A stretch of DNA of 52,222 nucleotides, taken from NCBI GenBank assembly GCA_934631025.1, contig CAKTXR010000016.1:1-52222 (forward strand). Direction: 5' to 3'. How positions within the stretch are numbered: the first letter of the stretch is position 1; every line of letters starts with the position of its first letter. Below the pieces are notes generated by a model. The model had not been told where the DNA came from. It did no database searches and saw only the letters and a program-made list of their open reading frames with translations. The stretch comes from an uncultured Clostridia bacterium. GTDB taxonomy: Bacteria; Bacillota; Clostridia; Christensenellales; Aristaeellaceae. Below are positions 24,412-33,754 of the stretch, one piece after another. The position numbers were made by a program, and so were the translations under genes.

Positions 24412-25743
24412 CTATTTGCCCACGCAGAACTGCTCGAACACCGCGTCTATGACCGCTTCGCCCGCGTCCTCGCCGGTGATCTCGCCCAGCGCGTTTCGCG
24501 CTTCCCAGAGATCGATCGAGGCCATATCCAGCGGCGCGCCGCTCTTGATGGAAGCCGCCGCCCGTTCGAGCGCCCCGGCCGCCCGTTTGGCGCAGGCGAT
24601 GGCGCGCGGCCCGGTCATCAGGTTTTCGCCCAGCTCGGCCACGCCGGCCCGCGCGCGGATCAGCCGGCGCAGTTCGTCGACCCCCTCGCCGGTGCGCGCC
24701 GAAACGCATATGTCCGCGCCGTCCGCAGGGCCGCCGCCGGTCAGATCGGATTTATTGCGCACGATGATAAAGCGCCCATCCGCTTCGGAAAGCAGCGCCC
24801 TGTCCTCGTCGGTCAGCGGCTGAGAGCCGTCCAGCACGATCAGCACCACGTCGGCGTTCTTCTGCGCCGCGCGCGCCCGCTCCACGCCGATTTTTTCGAC
24901 GCTGTCCTCGGTGTCGCGCTGCCCCGCCGTGTCGCTCAGGTCGATGCGCGCGCCGTCGATGGTCACCGTTTCGGTCAGCACGTCGCGCGTTGTGCCCGGC
25001 CGATCGGTCACGATGGCGCGTTCGCTGCCGGTCAGCGCGTTGAGAAGCGACGACTTGCCCACGTTGGGACGGCCGGCCAGAACCACGCTGAGCCCCTCAC
25101 GGACGATTCTGGCGGCTTTCTCATCCGAGCCTGCTCTCAGTCGTCCCGCGATCTCCAGCGCCTCTGAGGCCACTTTGCGGGCCGCTGCCGGCTCGTCAAT
25201 CTCGTCGGGGAAGTCGTTCGAGGCCTCGATGAGCGCCAGAAGGTCGTTGAGCTGTTTTCGGCAGTCCCCGACAAAGCGCGACACGCCGCCCTCCAGCTCG
25301 CGCACCGACGCGCGCAGCGCCGCTTCGCCGCGCGCCGAAACAACGCGCATGACCGCCTCGGCCTGGCTCAGATCGATGCGCCCGTTCATGAAGGCGCGCT
25401 TCGTAAATTCGCCCGGCCCCGCCGGAGACGCGCCCAGCGCCAGCACGCGCTCGAGCGCCTTCTTCGCCGCCGCGCTGCCGCCGTGGCACTGGATCTCGGC
25501 GACGTCCTCGCGCGTGTAGCTTTTGGGGGCGCGCATGAGCACGGCCATGACCTCGTCAAGCCGCTCGCCGTTTTCGTCGATCAGCCAGCCGAAATACATC
25601 CTGTGCGACTTAAGCGATCGAACGCGCGCGGCCGGCCTGAAGGCCCCCAAAAGGATGGACTCCGCGCCGTCGCCGCTCACGCGCACAATGGCCACGCCGC
25701 CTTCTCCGCGCGCCGTAGCAATCGCCGCAATGGGCGCGCTCAT
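24412..25743 (-). CDS. mnmE: tRNA modification GTPase MnmE
   Basis: 443 residues. With MnmG it adds the (carboxymethyl)aminomethyl group at uridine 34 of tRNAs reading split codon boxes. The N-terminal folate-binding domain (1-115) has PIAAIATARGEGGVAIVRVSG. A helical domain is interrupted by the G domain (about 215-370) with GRPNVGKSS, DTAGQRDTED and NKSD. The C terminus is FCVGK, the family's catalytic Cys motif (C-[ILV]-G-K). The ATG at 25743 overlaps the dnaN stop as ATGA, so translation is coupled. No mnmG follows. Direct linkage to dnaN instead of the usual rpmH-side location is unusual. Confidence 0.97.
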   Translation of the reverse strand: MSAPIAAIATARGEGGVAIVRVSGDGAESILLGAFRPAARVRSLKSHRMYFGWLIDENGERLDEVMAVLMRAPKSYTREDVAEIQCHGGSAAAKKALERVLALGASPAGPGEFTKRAFMNGRIDLSQAEAVMRVVSARGEAALRASVRELEGGVSRFVGDCRKQLNDLLALIEASNDFPDEIDEPAAARKVASEALEIAGRLRAGSDEKAARIVREGLSVVLAGRPNVGKSSLLNALTGSERAIVTDRPGTTRDVLTETVTIDGARIDLSDTAGQRDTEDSVEKIGVERARAAQKNADVVLIVLDGSQPLTDEDRALLSEADGRFIIVRNKSDLTGGGPADGADICVSARTGEGVDELRRLIRARAGVAELGENLMTGPRAIACAKRAAGALERAAASIKSGAPLDMASIDLWEARNALGEITGEDAGEAVIDAVFEQFCVGK

Positions 25744-26840
25744 ACGTTGCGCAGCGGCAGGATCATGTAGGTGTACGCGCCGCCCTCGACCGGCGTCACA
25801 ACGCACGGGCTGACCGCTGAATTGAAGCGCATGAGGAAGGATTCGTCCTCGATGGCCTTGAGCGCGTCGGTAACATACTTCACGTTGAAGGCGATTTCAA
25901 GCGGCTCGCCCTCGGTTTCCACCTGAACCTCCTCGTAGGCGTCGCCCATTTCGGAATTGGCGGTGATCACCAGCAGGCTGGGGCTGATGGTCATCTTGAT
26001 CATGTTGGTCTTGCTCTCGCGGGCCATGAGCGAGGCGCGCTCCACGCACAGCGCCATCTGCTCCTTGTCCAGCACATGGACGGTGGTCTGCGCCGAGGCC
26101 GGAATGATGCGGCGATACTGAATGTACTCGCCCTCCAGCAGCGACGCGTAAACCCGGACGCTCTTCAGCTCGACCAGCAGCTGATTGCTGCCGAAAATGA
26201 GCGTCGCCTCGTCCTCGCCGGAGATGATCTTGGACAGCTCCTGCAAAAGCTTGCCGGGAATGACGGCGTTCAGCGGGGGAATGTTCGGCTCTATCGCAGA
26301 AACGCGAACTGCCAGACGGAAGCCGTCGCAGCCGACCATGCGCACCTCGCCGTTTCCAATTTCCAGCAGGCAGCCGGTGAGGATCTTGCGGCTCTCGTCG
26401 GCCGAAACGGCGAAAAGCGTTTCCTGAATCATATCGCGCAGCAGCTCCTGGGGCAGATGCACTCGATGGGTCTCGTCGATCTGCGGCAGCTGGGGGAAGA
26501 GGTCGGCCGGCTTGCCCGCCATTGTGGTGCGCGAACCGCAGCACTTGAGGGTGGCGATCATGTTGACGGAAACGGTCATTTGCAGCTCGCCGCCGGGCAG
26601 CTTGCGCACGACGTCGCCAAAAAGACGGCCGGGCATGACGATGCGGCCCTCTTCGGCCACCTCGGCGGGCGCGGAAACGGAAATGGTCATGGCGCCGTCC
26701 GAGCAGGTCAGGCTGATGCCGCTCTCGGTCGTTTCAATAAGAATGCCCTCCAGAATGGGCATGGTGCTGCGCGCGGACAGCGCGTGCGTCGCAATGGACA
26801 GCGCGTTGACCAGATCCGTGGTATTGACAGACAGTTTCAT
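25740..26840 (-). CDS. dnaN: DNA polymerase III sliding clamp (beta subunit)
   Basis: 366 residues, the usual clamp length. It dimerises around DNA and tethers polymerase III and repair proteins. Three repeated clamp domains are visible: residues 1-120 (MKLSVNTTDLVNALSIATHAL), 125-245 (RDMIQETLFAVSADESRKILTG) and 250-366. The C-terminal pocket ends AYTYMILPLRNV, matching the family's P-[ML]-R ending. The start has GGAGG. It lies 194 nt downstream of dnaA, with DnaA boxes in between, and is fused by a 4-nt overlap to mnmE rather than followed by recF. Confidence 0.98.
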   Translation of the reverse strand: MKLSVNTTDLVNALSIATHALSARSTMPILEGILIETTESGISLTCSDGAMTISVSAPAEVAEEGRIVMPGRLFGDVVRKLPGGELQMTVSVNMIATLKCCGSRTTMAGKPADLFPQLPQIDETHRVHLPQELLRDMIQETLFAVSADESRKILTGCLLEIGNGEVRMVGCDGFRLAVRVSAIEPNIPPLNAVIPGKLLQELSKIISGEDEATLIFGSNQLLVELKSVRVYASLLEGEYIQYRRIIPASAQTTVHVLDKEQMALCVERASLMARESKTNMIKMTISPSLLVITANSEMGDAYEEVQVETEGEPLEIAFNVKYVTDALKAIEDESFLMRFNSAVSPCVVTPVEGGAYTYMILPLRNV

Positions 26841-27034
26841 GGTGGATTTGCCTCCTCATGGTGTGTTGTAAGAATTTATTTTAAAGAGTAAGAGTCGTAT
26901 TAGTGCTGTGGAAACTGTGGACAAGTCTGGAAAAAGCCTTTGTCCACAAGGATTTTGGCACGCCGAAAGCCGTGGAAAAGCTGCGAATAACTCCGCCGAA
27001 ATGGAGGAAGGACTGTGGAAGGCGCTGTGGACGA
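26841..27034. promoter_or_regulatory. dnaA-dnaN spacer with DnaA-box-like sites
   Basis: Contains TGTGGAAAC (26907-26915), TGTGGACAA (26916-26924) and TTGTCCACA (26940-26948), each one or two changes from the DnaA box TTATCCACA. Together with the cluster upstream of dnaA this resembles the bipartite origins of Firmicutes, where DnaA also controls this operon. Confidence 0.6.
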
Positions 27035-28351
27035 TTATTTTTTGAGCGCCTGAATCGCCGCCCTGATGGCCTCGTCCGTTTCGGCCAGCTCGGCGATTTT
27101 ATCGCAGGCGTGCATGACCGTCGTGTGATCGCGCCCGCCGTAGAGATCGCCGATGCGCGTTGTGGACAGGCGGGTCTGCTCGCGCGTTAAATACATGGCC
27201 ACCTGCCGCGCCGTGGCGATTTCGCGGTTGCGCCGCTGGGAGAGAAGATCGGCCTCGGTGACGTTGAAATACGCGGCAACAGCCTTCATGATGCCCTCGG
27301 GCGTGACGGCGCGCGCTTCATTGGAGGGCATGATGCTCTCGAGCGCTTCCTGCGCCATGTCCAGCGTGATCGAGCCGCCGGACAGCTGCGCCATGGCGTT
27401 GACGCGGGTGAGCGACCCCTCCAGCTCGCGGATGTTGGACTCGGTCTTTTCGGCGATGTAGTGAAGCACGCTGTCGGAAATGACGATGTGCTCCAGCTCG
27501 GCCTTCTTGCGCAGGATCGCGATGCGGGTTTCGTAATCGGGCTTCTGAATATCGGCGATCAGGCCCCATTCGAAGCGGGAACGCAGCCGCTCCTCCAGCG
27601 TCGGGATCTCCTTGGGCGGTCGGTCGGAGGAAATGATGATCTGCTTGCCGTTGTCGCGCAGCTCGTTAAACGTATGGAAGAACTCCTCCTGTGTGGCGGT
27701 CTTGCCGGCGATGAACTGAATGTCGTCCACCATCAATACGTCCACGGTGCGCAGCCGGTCGCGCAGTTCCTGATTGGTCTTTTGCGCGATGGCGGTGATC
27801 AGCTGGTTGGTGAAATTTTCGGACGTGATGTAGAGCAGCCGCGCGCTCGGATTGTTCTGATGAATATAGTGGCCGATGGCGTGCATGAGGTGCGTCTTGC
27901 CCAGCCCAACGCCGCCGTAGAGAAACAGCGGATTGTAGGCGTCGGCCGGAAGCTCCGCCACGGCCAGCGACGCCGCGTGCGCAAACCGGTTGGACGCGCC
28001 CACGACGAACGTGTCGAAGGTGTACTTCGGGTTGAGCATCGAGGCGATGAGCAGATCGTTTTCGCTTTTCGGCTCGTCGCGCTTCTGGGCGGCCGAAAAG
28101 ATGGGATTTTCGCCCTTCGCGACAAAATCTACCTGATATTTGTGGCCGTAGCTGATCATGACGGCGTTTTCAATCAGGGAACGATAGCGCGAGCGCATGG
28201 TCGTGAGGATAAAGCCCTGCTCCAGCTCGAAATACATATGGCTGTCCCCGACAATGATCGGTACCAGCGGCTTGAACCAGGTTTCATACTGGATGTCGTT
28301 GACCTCCTGCCTGATCAGCTGAAGCGCGTTTTCCCATTGAGTTGTGCTCAT
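27035..28351 (-). CDS. dnaA: chromosomal replication initiator DnaA
   Basis: 438 residues. It binds DnaA boxes and opens the origin. Domain I (1-80) has WENALQLIRQEVNDIQYETWFKPL. The AAA+ domain III (about 105-320) has FLYGGVGLGKTHLMHAIGHY (Walker A), DVLMVDDIQFIAGK (Walker B) and a sensor and arginine-finger region ERLRSRFEWGL. Domain IV (345-438) has the DNA-binding signature YGGRDHTTVMHACDKI. I chose the ATG at 28351, which has GGAGG; the in-frame extension to 28444 lacks a site. The upstream region is the likely oriC. No rpmH lies upstream. Confidence 0.98.
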   Translation of the reverse strand: MSTTQWENALQLIRQEVNDIQYETWFKPLVPIIVGDSHMYFELEQGFILTTMRSRYRSLIENAVMISYGHKYQVDFVAKGENPIFSAAQKRDEPKSENDLLIASMLNPKYTFDTFVVGASNRFAHAASLAVAELPADAYNPLFLYGGVGLGKTHLMHAIGHYIHQNNPSARLLYITSENFTNQLITAIAQKTNQELRDRLRTVDVLMVDDIQFIAGKTATQEEFFHTFNELRDNGKQIIISSDRPPKEIPTLEERLRSRFEWGLIADIQKPDYETRIAILRKKAELEHIVISDSVLHYIAEKTESNIRELEGSLTRVNAMAQLSGGSITLDMAQEALESIMPSNEARAVTPEGIMKAVAAYFNVTEADLLSQRRNREIATARQVAMYLTREQTRLSTTRIGDLYGGRDHTTVMHACDKIAELAETDEAIRAAIQALKK

Positions 28352-28953
28352 CTGTATCCTCCAAAAACTGAAAGCGGCGTTCTCATACGGCCGCGCAGTA
28401 CAATATATTGGGCCAAAACTCGACTTTTCCACAGGCTTATCCACATCATGTGGATAACGGGGATTGCGACTGTGTACAATTCGAGGAGAATTGCTTATAA
28501 ATCATATCAGAAAACGTACGGCGAATCAAGCGGCAAGCAGGTAAATTCACACTCTTCCGGCTGAAAATCTTTCGGCTGATCAGCCCCAAAATAAGCGTTA
28601 ATATTATATTAAACGCTACCTACTTTTATATAACTGAATTTTGGCTGGAAGAACGGCCGATATTTGAGCCGAAACCCGAGCTGTGGAAAAGCGGTTGAAA
28701 GCGCGGGGACAGACTGTTGACAGGCTGTGGAAACCTGTGGAAAAGCGGCGAAAAAGCGCGGATTTTCGGGTGAAGGACGGGGCGTTCGACAAAGGAGGCG
28801 GGAAATGCGGCTGAATTTTCCTGTGTGGGGAAGCGCGAATCTTGAGCTTTTCTCCGGCCGCCTTTTCCGCTATAATGAAAGCGGCGTGAAGAGTTATAGC
28901 GGCGCCGAAAGCGTTCGCCTTTGAAACAGCGATATTGTCAGGAGGAAACAGCG
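28352..28953. other. probable replication origin (oriC)
   Basis: Gene-less region next to dnaA. It has two perfect DnaA boxes facing each other with a 3-bp gap (TTATCCACA at 28437-28445 and its complement at 28449-28457). Relaxed boxes lie at 28425-28433 (TTTTCCACA), 28682-28690, 28726-28734 and 28736-28744 (TGTGGAAA type). A very AT-rich stretch at 28590-28640, with an imperfect palindrome AGCGTT...AACGCT (28594-28617), is a good unwinding element. Gene direction switches here. Origin activity is inferred. Confidence 0.8.
28871..28876 (+). promoter_or_regulatory. possible -10 element for the first DUF5107 gene
   Basis: TATAAT about 78 bp before the gene. The -35 partner is poor (TTTTCT at 17-bp spacing), so an activator or another sigma contact may be needed. 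Confidence 0.4.
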
Positions 28954-31900
28954 ATGAAGCGAGCGACAATCCATGTCGAACCCCTCGTTCTGCCCACTTA
29001 TCCCGACCCGCCCAAGGAGGAAATGCCTCTCTTTGCGGAATGCCGCGACCATCAGCGCACGACGGGGCGGCCCTATCCCAACAAGGCGACGCTCTCCGTC
29101 GACCGGACGCGCCGCGTGGAGAAGGCCTACACGGCAGTGCGGCTGGAGAACGACTGGCTGGAGGTGATCGTCCTGCCGGAAATCGGCGGCAAGATTTTTT
29201 CGGCGCGCGACAAGACGACCGGCTACGACTTTTTTTACCGCCAGCATGTGATCAAGCCCGGCCTGATCGGCGCGTTCGGTTCATGGACGTCCGGCGGCGT
29301 GGAGTTCAACTGGCCGTTCCATCACCGTGCCTCCGCCTTCCTGCCCTGCGATTACGAAATCGAAGCGTGTGCGGACGGAAGCGTCGTCTGCTGGCTGTCC
29401 GAGCACGAGCCGACCGACCGCATGAAGGGCATGGTCGGCGTGGCGCTGCGGCCGGACGCGGCCTATCTGGAGACGCGCGTGCGGCTGTGCAACCGCACCG
29501 AGAGCACGAAATCCTTCCTCTGGTGGGAGAACGCCGCCGTGCCCGTGAACGAGGATTATCAGATATTCTTCCCGAAGGACGTGACGTACGTCAGCTTTCA
29601 CTATCTCGATTCGCGGATTTCCTACCCGATCGCGGGGGACGCGTCCTACAACGGCATCGACATGCGGCAGGCGCGCGACATTTCGTTGCATAAAAATTCA
29701 CGCGACGCGACTTCCTACTTTGCCTGCGCCTCGAAATACGATTTTTTCGGCGGCTATGATCATGGCAGGGCGTGCGGCGTGGTGCATATTGCGGATCATC
29801 ACATCGCGCCCGGCAAGAAGATGTTTACCTGGGGCTACAGGCAGCTCGCCGAAACATGGGAGCGTACGCTGACCGACGCGGACGGCCAGTACGCCGAGCT
29901 GATGGCGGGGGCCTACACCGACAATCAGCCGAATTTCTCATGGCTGGAGCCGTACGAGACGAAGGAGTTCTCTCAGTTCTGGTATCCCATTTCAAAGATC
30001 GGCACGCCGGATTATGCCAGCCTGCGCGGCGCGATTGCCCTGCGCGCGCATGAAATTGCGATCGAGACGACCGAGACGTTCGGCGCGGCGCGCGTGACGG
30101 CGACGGCGGGCGGCGAGACGATTCTCTCGTGCGAGGTCGTGCTGGAGGCGGCGAAGCCCGTGACGATCCCCTGGACGAAGCCGGACGCGCGCGTGCAGAT
30201 CGCCGTTTCGGCGGGCGGGAAAACCATCCTCTCCTATGCGGAGGAAAGGCCCGACAACCTCAAAAAGCCGCCCGTCAAGGACGCGATGAAGCCGGCCGCC
30301 GAGATCCAGTCCGCGGACGAGCTGTACATGGCGGGGCTGCACGTCGAACAGTATCGCGCGCCGGCGGTTATGCCGGACGCCTACTGGCTGGAGGGGCTTC
30401 GGCGCGATCCGCAGCACGCCGGCTGTCTCATGGGCATGGCGGGCTACTGCTGCAAAATGGCGCGCTTTGAAGAAGCCGAGGAGTACGCGCGGCGCGCCGT
30501 TGAGCGGCTGACGCTGTTCAACGCCCGCATTCCCTCGGGCGATGCGTACTATCAGCTCGGCCTGATTCTGGAAGCCGAGGGCAGGGCGGACGAAGCGTAC
30601 GACTATTACCGGCAGGCGGCCTGGGTCGGTTCGAGCGTCTCGAAGGCCATGACCCGCGCGGCGTGTCTGGCGCTTTCCCGCGGCGACGCGGAAACGGCTG
30701 CCGACCACGCCCGTCAGGCGCTTTCTCACGATACGAATAATCCGCTCGCGCCGGTGGTGCTGGCGCTTGCACAGCGGGAGACGGGCGACGAGACCGCCGC
30801 GAACGCCGTTATCAGGGCGGGGCTTGAGAACGATCGATTCAATATGCTCCTGCGCTTCCTCTCCGGCATGGATCGGGCGCGCTTCTTTGCCGAGATGCAC
30901 GCGGAGCCTGCGCAGACTGTGCTCGATATGGCGTTTGATCTCATGGGCATGGGGCGGTACGCGCTGACCGAGGAGCTGCTGACCGATTTCGGCGCGCATT
31001 GCGGCCATACGGTGATGACGGCGCTCACGCTGGGCTATGTCCGCCGCCGTCAGGGCAGGGATGCGGGCGACGCGCTCGACGTCGCCGCCGATGCGCCGCT
31101 GGGCGATACCTATCCCGTGCGCGCGGGGGAGATCAACGTGCTCTCCTATGCGCTAGAAAGCGGCTTTAAGCGCGCCGCGTTCCTGCTCGGCTGCGAATAT
31201 TATGACAAGCGGCAGTATGAGCGCGCGGCGGCGCTGTTCGAACGTGCCCTTCAGGACGAGCCGGACAACTACATGGTCTATCGTTCGCTGGCGGTGGCGT
31301 ACTATTCGCACATGAACCGCCGCGCCGAAGCGCTGCCGCTCATGCGTCGGGCGCTCTCGATGAGCGATTCGGAGCAGCTGCTCTACGAGACCGCCGCCCT
31401 CATGGATCAGCTGGGCGCAGCGCCCGAGGAGAAGCTCGATCTGCTTCTGCCGCGCCTGCCGGCGATGCGGCGGGACGATCTGTTCGTCGAGCTGGCCAGG
31501 GCGTATAATCAGGCGCATCGGCCGGAGAAGGCGCGCGCTGTGCTGATGAACCATGTGTTCACGGCCTGCGAGGGCGGCGAGCACGCCATCGCCGATCAGT
31601 ATATGTTCTCCTTCTTCCAGGAGGGCGCGCGGCAGGAAAAGGCGGGGGATTACGAAGCGGCGCTTGAAAGCTATACGCAGGCGCTGACGCTGCCCGCGTC
31701 GCTGGGCGCGGGGATCTGGAATCGCACGAAATATGTGCCCTATCGCTGTCGCATCGCCGAATGTCTGGACAGACTGGGGCGGCGCGCGGAAGCGGAGGAG
31801 ATCTGGCGCGAGATGCTGGAGATCGATATCGACTTCTTCAGTAATATGCACCTGCCTGAGCTGCCCTACTATCAGGCGCTGGCGGCGGAGAAGCTCGGCC

Positions 31901-32190
31901 TTCAGCAGCGCGCGTGGAACCTCATGGGCGCGGCCAAACAGAACTGGACGCGCGAACTGAAGCGCACAGACAGCGGATTTTTCAGAACCACGCCGTTCTT
32001 TATCTCCTTCGTGCAGAGCGCTGCCGAGCTGCGGGAGGCGCAGTACGATTATCTGCTCGCGCTGGTCAGTCTCTACGAGGGCGAAAAGCGCCGCGCGGCC
32101 GAGCTGTTTGAGCGTTCGAGCCGGCTCAACGCCGATCATCTCTTCTGCCGGTATTACAGGGACGAGCTGGCTGCCGAGAAAGGAGAATGA
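28954..32190 (+). CDS. DUF5107 protein with C-terminal TPR repeats (paralogue 1)
   Basis: 1078 residues, no signal peptide. The N-terminal DUF5107-type region (about 40-350) has LPEIGGKIFSARDK, SGGVEFNWPFHHR, ADHHIAPGKKMFTWG and GAYTDNQPNFSWLEPYETKEF. It looks like a galactose-mutarotase-type beta-sandwich with conserved Glu and His (inference). From about 440 to the end there are repeated tetratricopeptide helices such as YYQLGLILEAEGRADEAYDYYRQA-type units. The ATG follows AGGAGG. An aldose-epimerase-like gene starts 3 nt downstream, so they are co-translated. A second paralogue lies at 35023. The biochemical role of DUF5107 is not established as far as I know; sugar binding or processing fits the neighbours. 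Confidence 0.85.
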   Translation: MKRATIHVEPLVLPTYPDPPKEEMPLFAECRDHQRTTGRPYPNKATLSVDRTRRVEKAYTAVRLENDWLEVIVLPEIGGKIFSARDKTTGYDFFYRQHVIKPGLIGAFGSWTSGGVEFNWPFHHRASAFLPCDYEIEACADGSVVCWLSEHEPTDRMKGMVGVALRPDAAYLETRVRLCNRTESTKSFLWWENAAVPVNEDYQIFFPKDVTYVSFHYLDSRISYPIAGDASYNGIDMRQARDISLHKNSRDATSYFACASKYDFFGGYDHGRACGVVHIADHHIAPGKKMFTWGYRQLAETWERTLTDADGQYAELMAGAYTDNQPNFSWLEPYETKEFSQFWYPISKIGTPDYASLRGAIALRAHEIAIETTETFGAARVTATAGGETILSCEVVLEAAKPVTIPWTKPDARVQIAVSAGGKTILSYAEERPDNLKKPPVKDAMKPAAEIQSADELYMAGLHVEQYRAPAVMPDAYWLEGLRRDPQHAGCLMGMAGYCCKMARFEEAEEYARRAVERLTLFNARIPSGDAYYQLGLILEAEGRADEAYDYYRQAAWVGSSVSKAMTRAACLALSRGDAETAADHARQALSHDTNNPLAPVVLALAQRETGDETAANAVIRAGLENDRFNMLLRFLSGMDRARFFAEMHAEPAQTVLDMAFDLMGMGRYALTEELLTDFGAHCGHTVMTALTLGYVRRRQGRDAGDALDVAADAPLGDTYPVRAGEINVLSYALESGFKRAAFLLGCEYYDKRQYERAAALFERALQDEPDNYMVYRSLAVAYYSHMNRRAEALPLMRRALSMSDSEQLLYETAALMDQLGAAPEEKLDLLLPRLPAMRRDDLFVELARAYNQAHRPEKARAVLMNHVFTACEGGEHAIADQYMFSFFQEGARQEKAGDYEAALESYTQALTLPASLGAGIWNRTKYVPYRCRIAECLDRLGRRAEAEEIWREMLEIDIDFFSNMHLPELPYYQALAAEKLGLQQRAWNLMGAAKQNWTRELKRTDSGFFRTTPFFISFVQSAAELREAQYDYLLALVSLYEGEKRRAAELFERSSRLNADHLFCRYYRDELAAEKGE

Positions 32191-32193
32191 TCC

Positions 32194-33018
32194 ATGATTC
32201 TTGAACTGGCGGCCGGGAAATGGCGCGCGGCCGTCGCGCCCGAGCAGGGCGGCAACATCGTCGGCCTGTGCTTTGACGGAAGGGCCGTGCTCGCGCCGGC
32301 GCGTGCGGACAACGCCGATCCCTGTCTGGTCGGCAGCCCGATGCTGCTTCCGGCCAACCGCACGGCGGGCGGGAGGTTCTGCTTTGAGGGCCGCGTCTGG
32401 CGGCTGCTCGTCAACGAGCCGAAGAGCGGATCGCACGTCCACGGCCTGCTGCATACGGCGGTGTTTTCCGTCGCGGAAAGCAGCGGCGCGTCGGCGCGGC
32501 TGCTTTATGAAAATCACGGCGAAATCTATCCCTTCCCGTTTCGGATGGACGTGACCTATACGCTTTCCGAGAGCGGTTTTGCGGCGCGATACGCGCTGAC
32601 CAATCTCTCGGACGGGGCCATGCCGTATTCGTTCGGGCTGCACACGACGTTTGTCGAGCCGGCGCGCTTCTCCGTGCCGCTGGGAATGCAGCAGGAACGG
32701 GATGAGAAAAACCTGCCCACGGGGCGCTGTCTGCCGCTCGACGAGACGGAAGAGGCGTATGTGCGGGGAACGTATTCCCGCGGCCGCGTCATTTCCGGCT
32801 ACTATACCGCCGCCGGAGATACGGCGCGCATCGGCGGTTACCGCTATCGCGCCGAGGGCTTTGATCACTGGATATTGTACAATGCCCGCGGCGGGGGCGG
32901 CGTATTGTGCGTCGAGCCGCAGCGGGGCTGCGTGGACGCGCTGAACAGGCCGGACTGCCCGATTCTGGCGGGGCGTGAGACGGTGCATTTTGGGACGTAT
33001 CTTTCGCGCGCGGAATAG
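32194..33018 (+). CDS. aldose 1-epimerase-like (galactose mutarotase fold)
   Basis: 274 residues. Mutarotases interconvert alpha and beta anomers of free sugars. The fold's marks are visible: a first strand with PEQGGNIVGLCFDG, a catalytic-type His segment (SGSHVHGLLHTAVF, near residue 88), a second His (FGLHTTFVEP) and a C-terminal Glu (GVLCVEPQRGCVDALN), the expected base. The start is 3 nt after the DUF5107 gene. It probably works with that protein on the same sugar. A strong terminator follows. Which sugar is unknown; some relatives act on hexose 6-phosphates. Confidence 0.82.
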   Translation: MILELAAGKWRAAVAPEQGGNIVGLCFDGRAVLAPARADNADPCLVGSPMLLPANRTAGGRFCFEGRVWRLLVNEPKSGSHVHGLLHTAVFSVAESSGASARLLYENHGEIYPFPFRMDVTYTLSESGFAARYALTNLSDGAMPYSFGLHTTFVEPARFSVPLGMQQERDEKNLPTGRCLPLDETEEAYVRGTYSRGRVISGYYTAAGDTARIGGYRYRAEGFDHWILYNARGGGGVLCVEPQRGCVDALNRPDCPILAGRETVHFGTYLSRAE

Positions 33019-33028
33019 CGCATGACAA

Positions 33029-33070
33029 AACCTCCCGCCGTTCGATTTCCGTTTCGAACGGCGGGAGGTT
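33029..33070 (+). terminator. intrinsic terminator
   Basis: Perfect 17-bp stem AACCTCCCGCCGTTCGA/TCGAACGGCGGGAGGTT with an 8-nt loop. Only TTTA follows, so it may work in both directions between convergent genes. Confidence 0.85.
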
Positions 33071-33105
33071 TATGTATTGACGAGTCTTTATGGGCGCGGG
33101 ACGAG

Positions 33106-33615
33106 TTATTGCACTCCGTAAAAAATCCCCTTTTTGAACGAGCAGTAAATCGGCAATCCCGAAGCGAAGTTCAAAAGGCCGCCGGCGACTATCCACACAA
33201 GCTCTGGTGAAGCGCCCGCATATATCGCGATTTGAAGGATTCCGATGACGGCCCCCGCCAGTCCGGCGCAGGCGATCAGGCCGAAGCTGAGATTTTTCTG
33301 CCGTCTTGTGGCGATTTCCTTTTCGTGTATTTTATTCAGATAACCAATACAGGCGACGCCGAATACAATGGCGGCCAACACGGCGAGAGCCGCATAGTCC
33401 AGCGCGTAGTGAAAGCCGTTTCGGCAAAAGTAAATGACGCCTGCCATGAGATGCGTTATCCAGCCCATATCGCTGAGCAGCCCCAATACCAGAAATGGAA
33501 TATCCGGCATCATGGCAGTGTAGCGGACAGCCTGGCTTCCCTCCCGCTGGAGCTGTTCGATATGGGCTTCCGTGGCTTTTCTTTTTTCGTGCAGGATCTC
33601 CTTTATCGGACTCAT
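33106..33615 (-). CDS. small membrane protein, unknown function
   Basis: 169 residues. An N-terminal soluble helix of about 35 residues (PIKEILHEKRKATEAHIEQL, coiled-coil-like) is followed by four hydrophobic segments: FLVLGLLSDMGWITHLMAGVI, ALAVLAAIVFGVACIGYL, LIACAGLAGAVIGILQIAIYA and WIVAGGLLNFASGLPIYC. The start is uncertain: ATG 33615 has GAAAGG 13 nt upstream, while ATG 33636 lacks a site. It stands alone, convergent with the epimerase gene. I do not recognise a family. Confidence 0.65.
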   Translation of the reverse strand: MSPIKEILHEKRKATEAHIEQLQREGSQAVRYTAMMPDIPFLVLGLLSDMGWITHLMAGVIYFCRNGFHYALDYAALAVLAAIVFGVACIGYLNKIHEKEIATRRQKNLSFGLIACAGLAGAVIGILQIAIYAGASPELVWIVAGGLLNFASGLPIYCSFKKGIFYGVQ

Positions 33616-33754
33616 GGAAAATCGCGAACCTTTCATTCTTTTTTTTGCTATGCCGCAATTCCAATGCCATGAAGGACTTCTGCCGGACGACCTTTCGGAA
33701 ACTCGGTGAGAAGAGAAAAGCGGCTGTTTAATACGCGCTGTTTTGGCGCGCGGC

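Noticed and set aside
31153..32988. 611-codon minus-strand frame across the DUF5107 end and the epimerase
   Set aside because: Spans two real plus-strand genes and has no recognisable domain.
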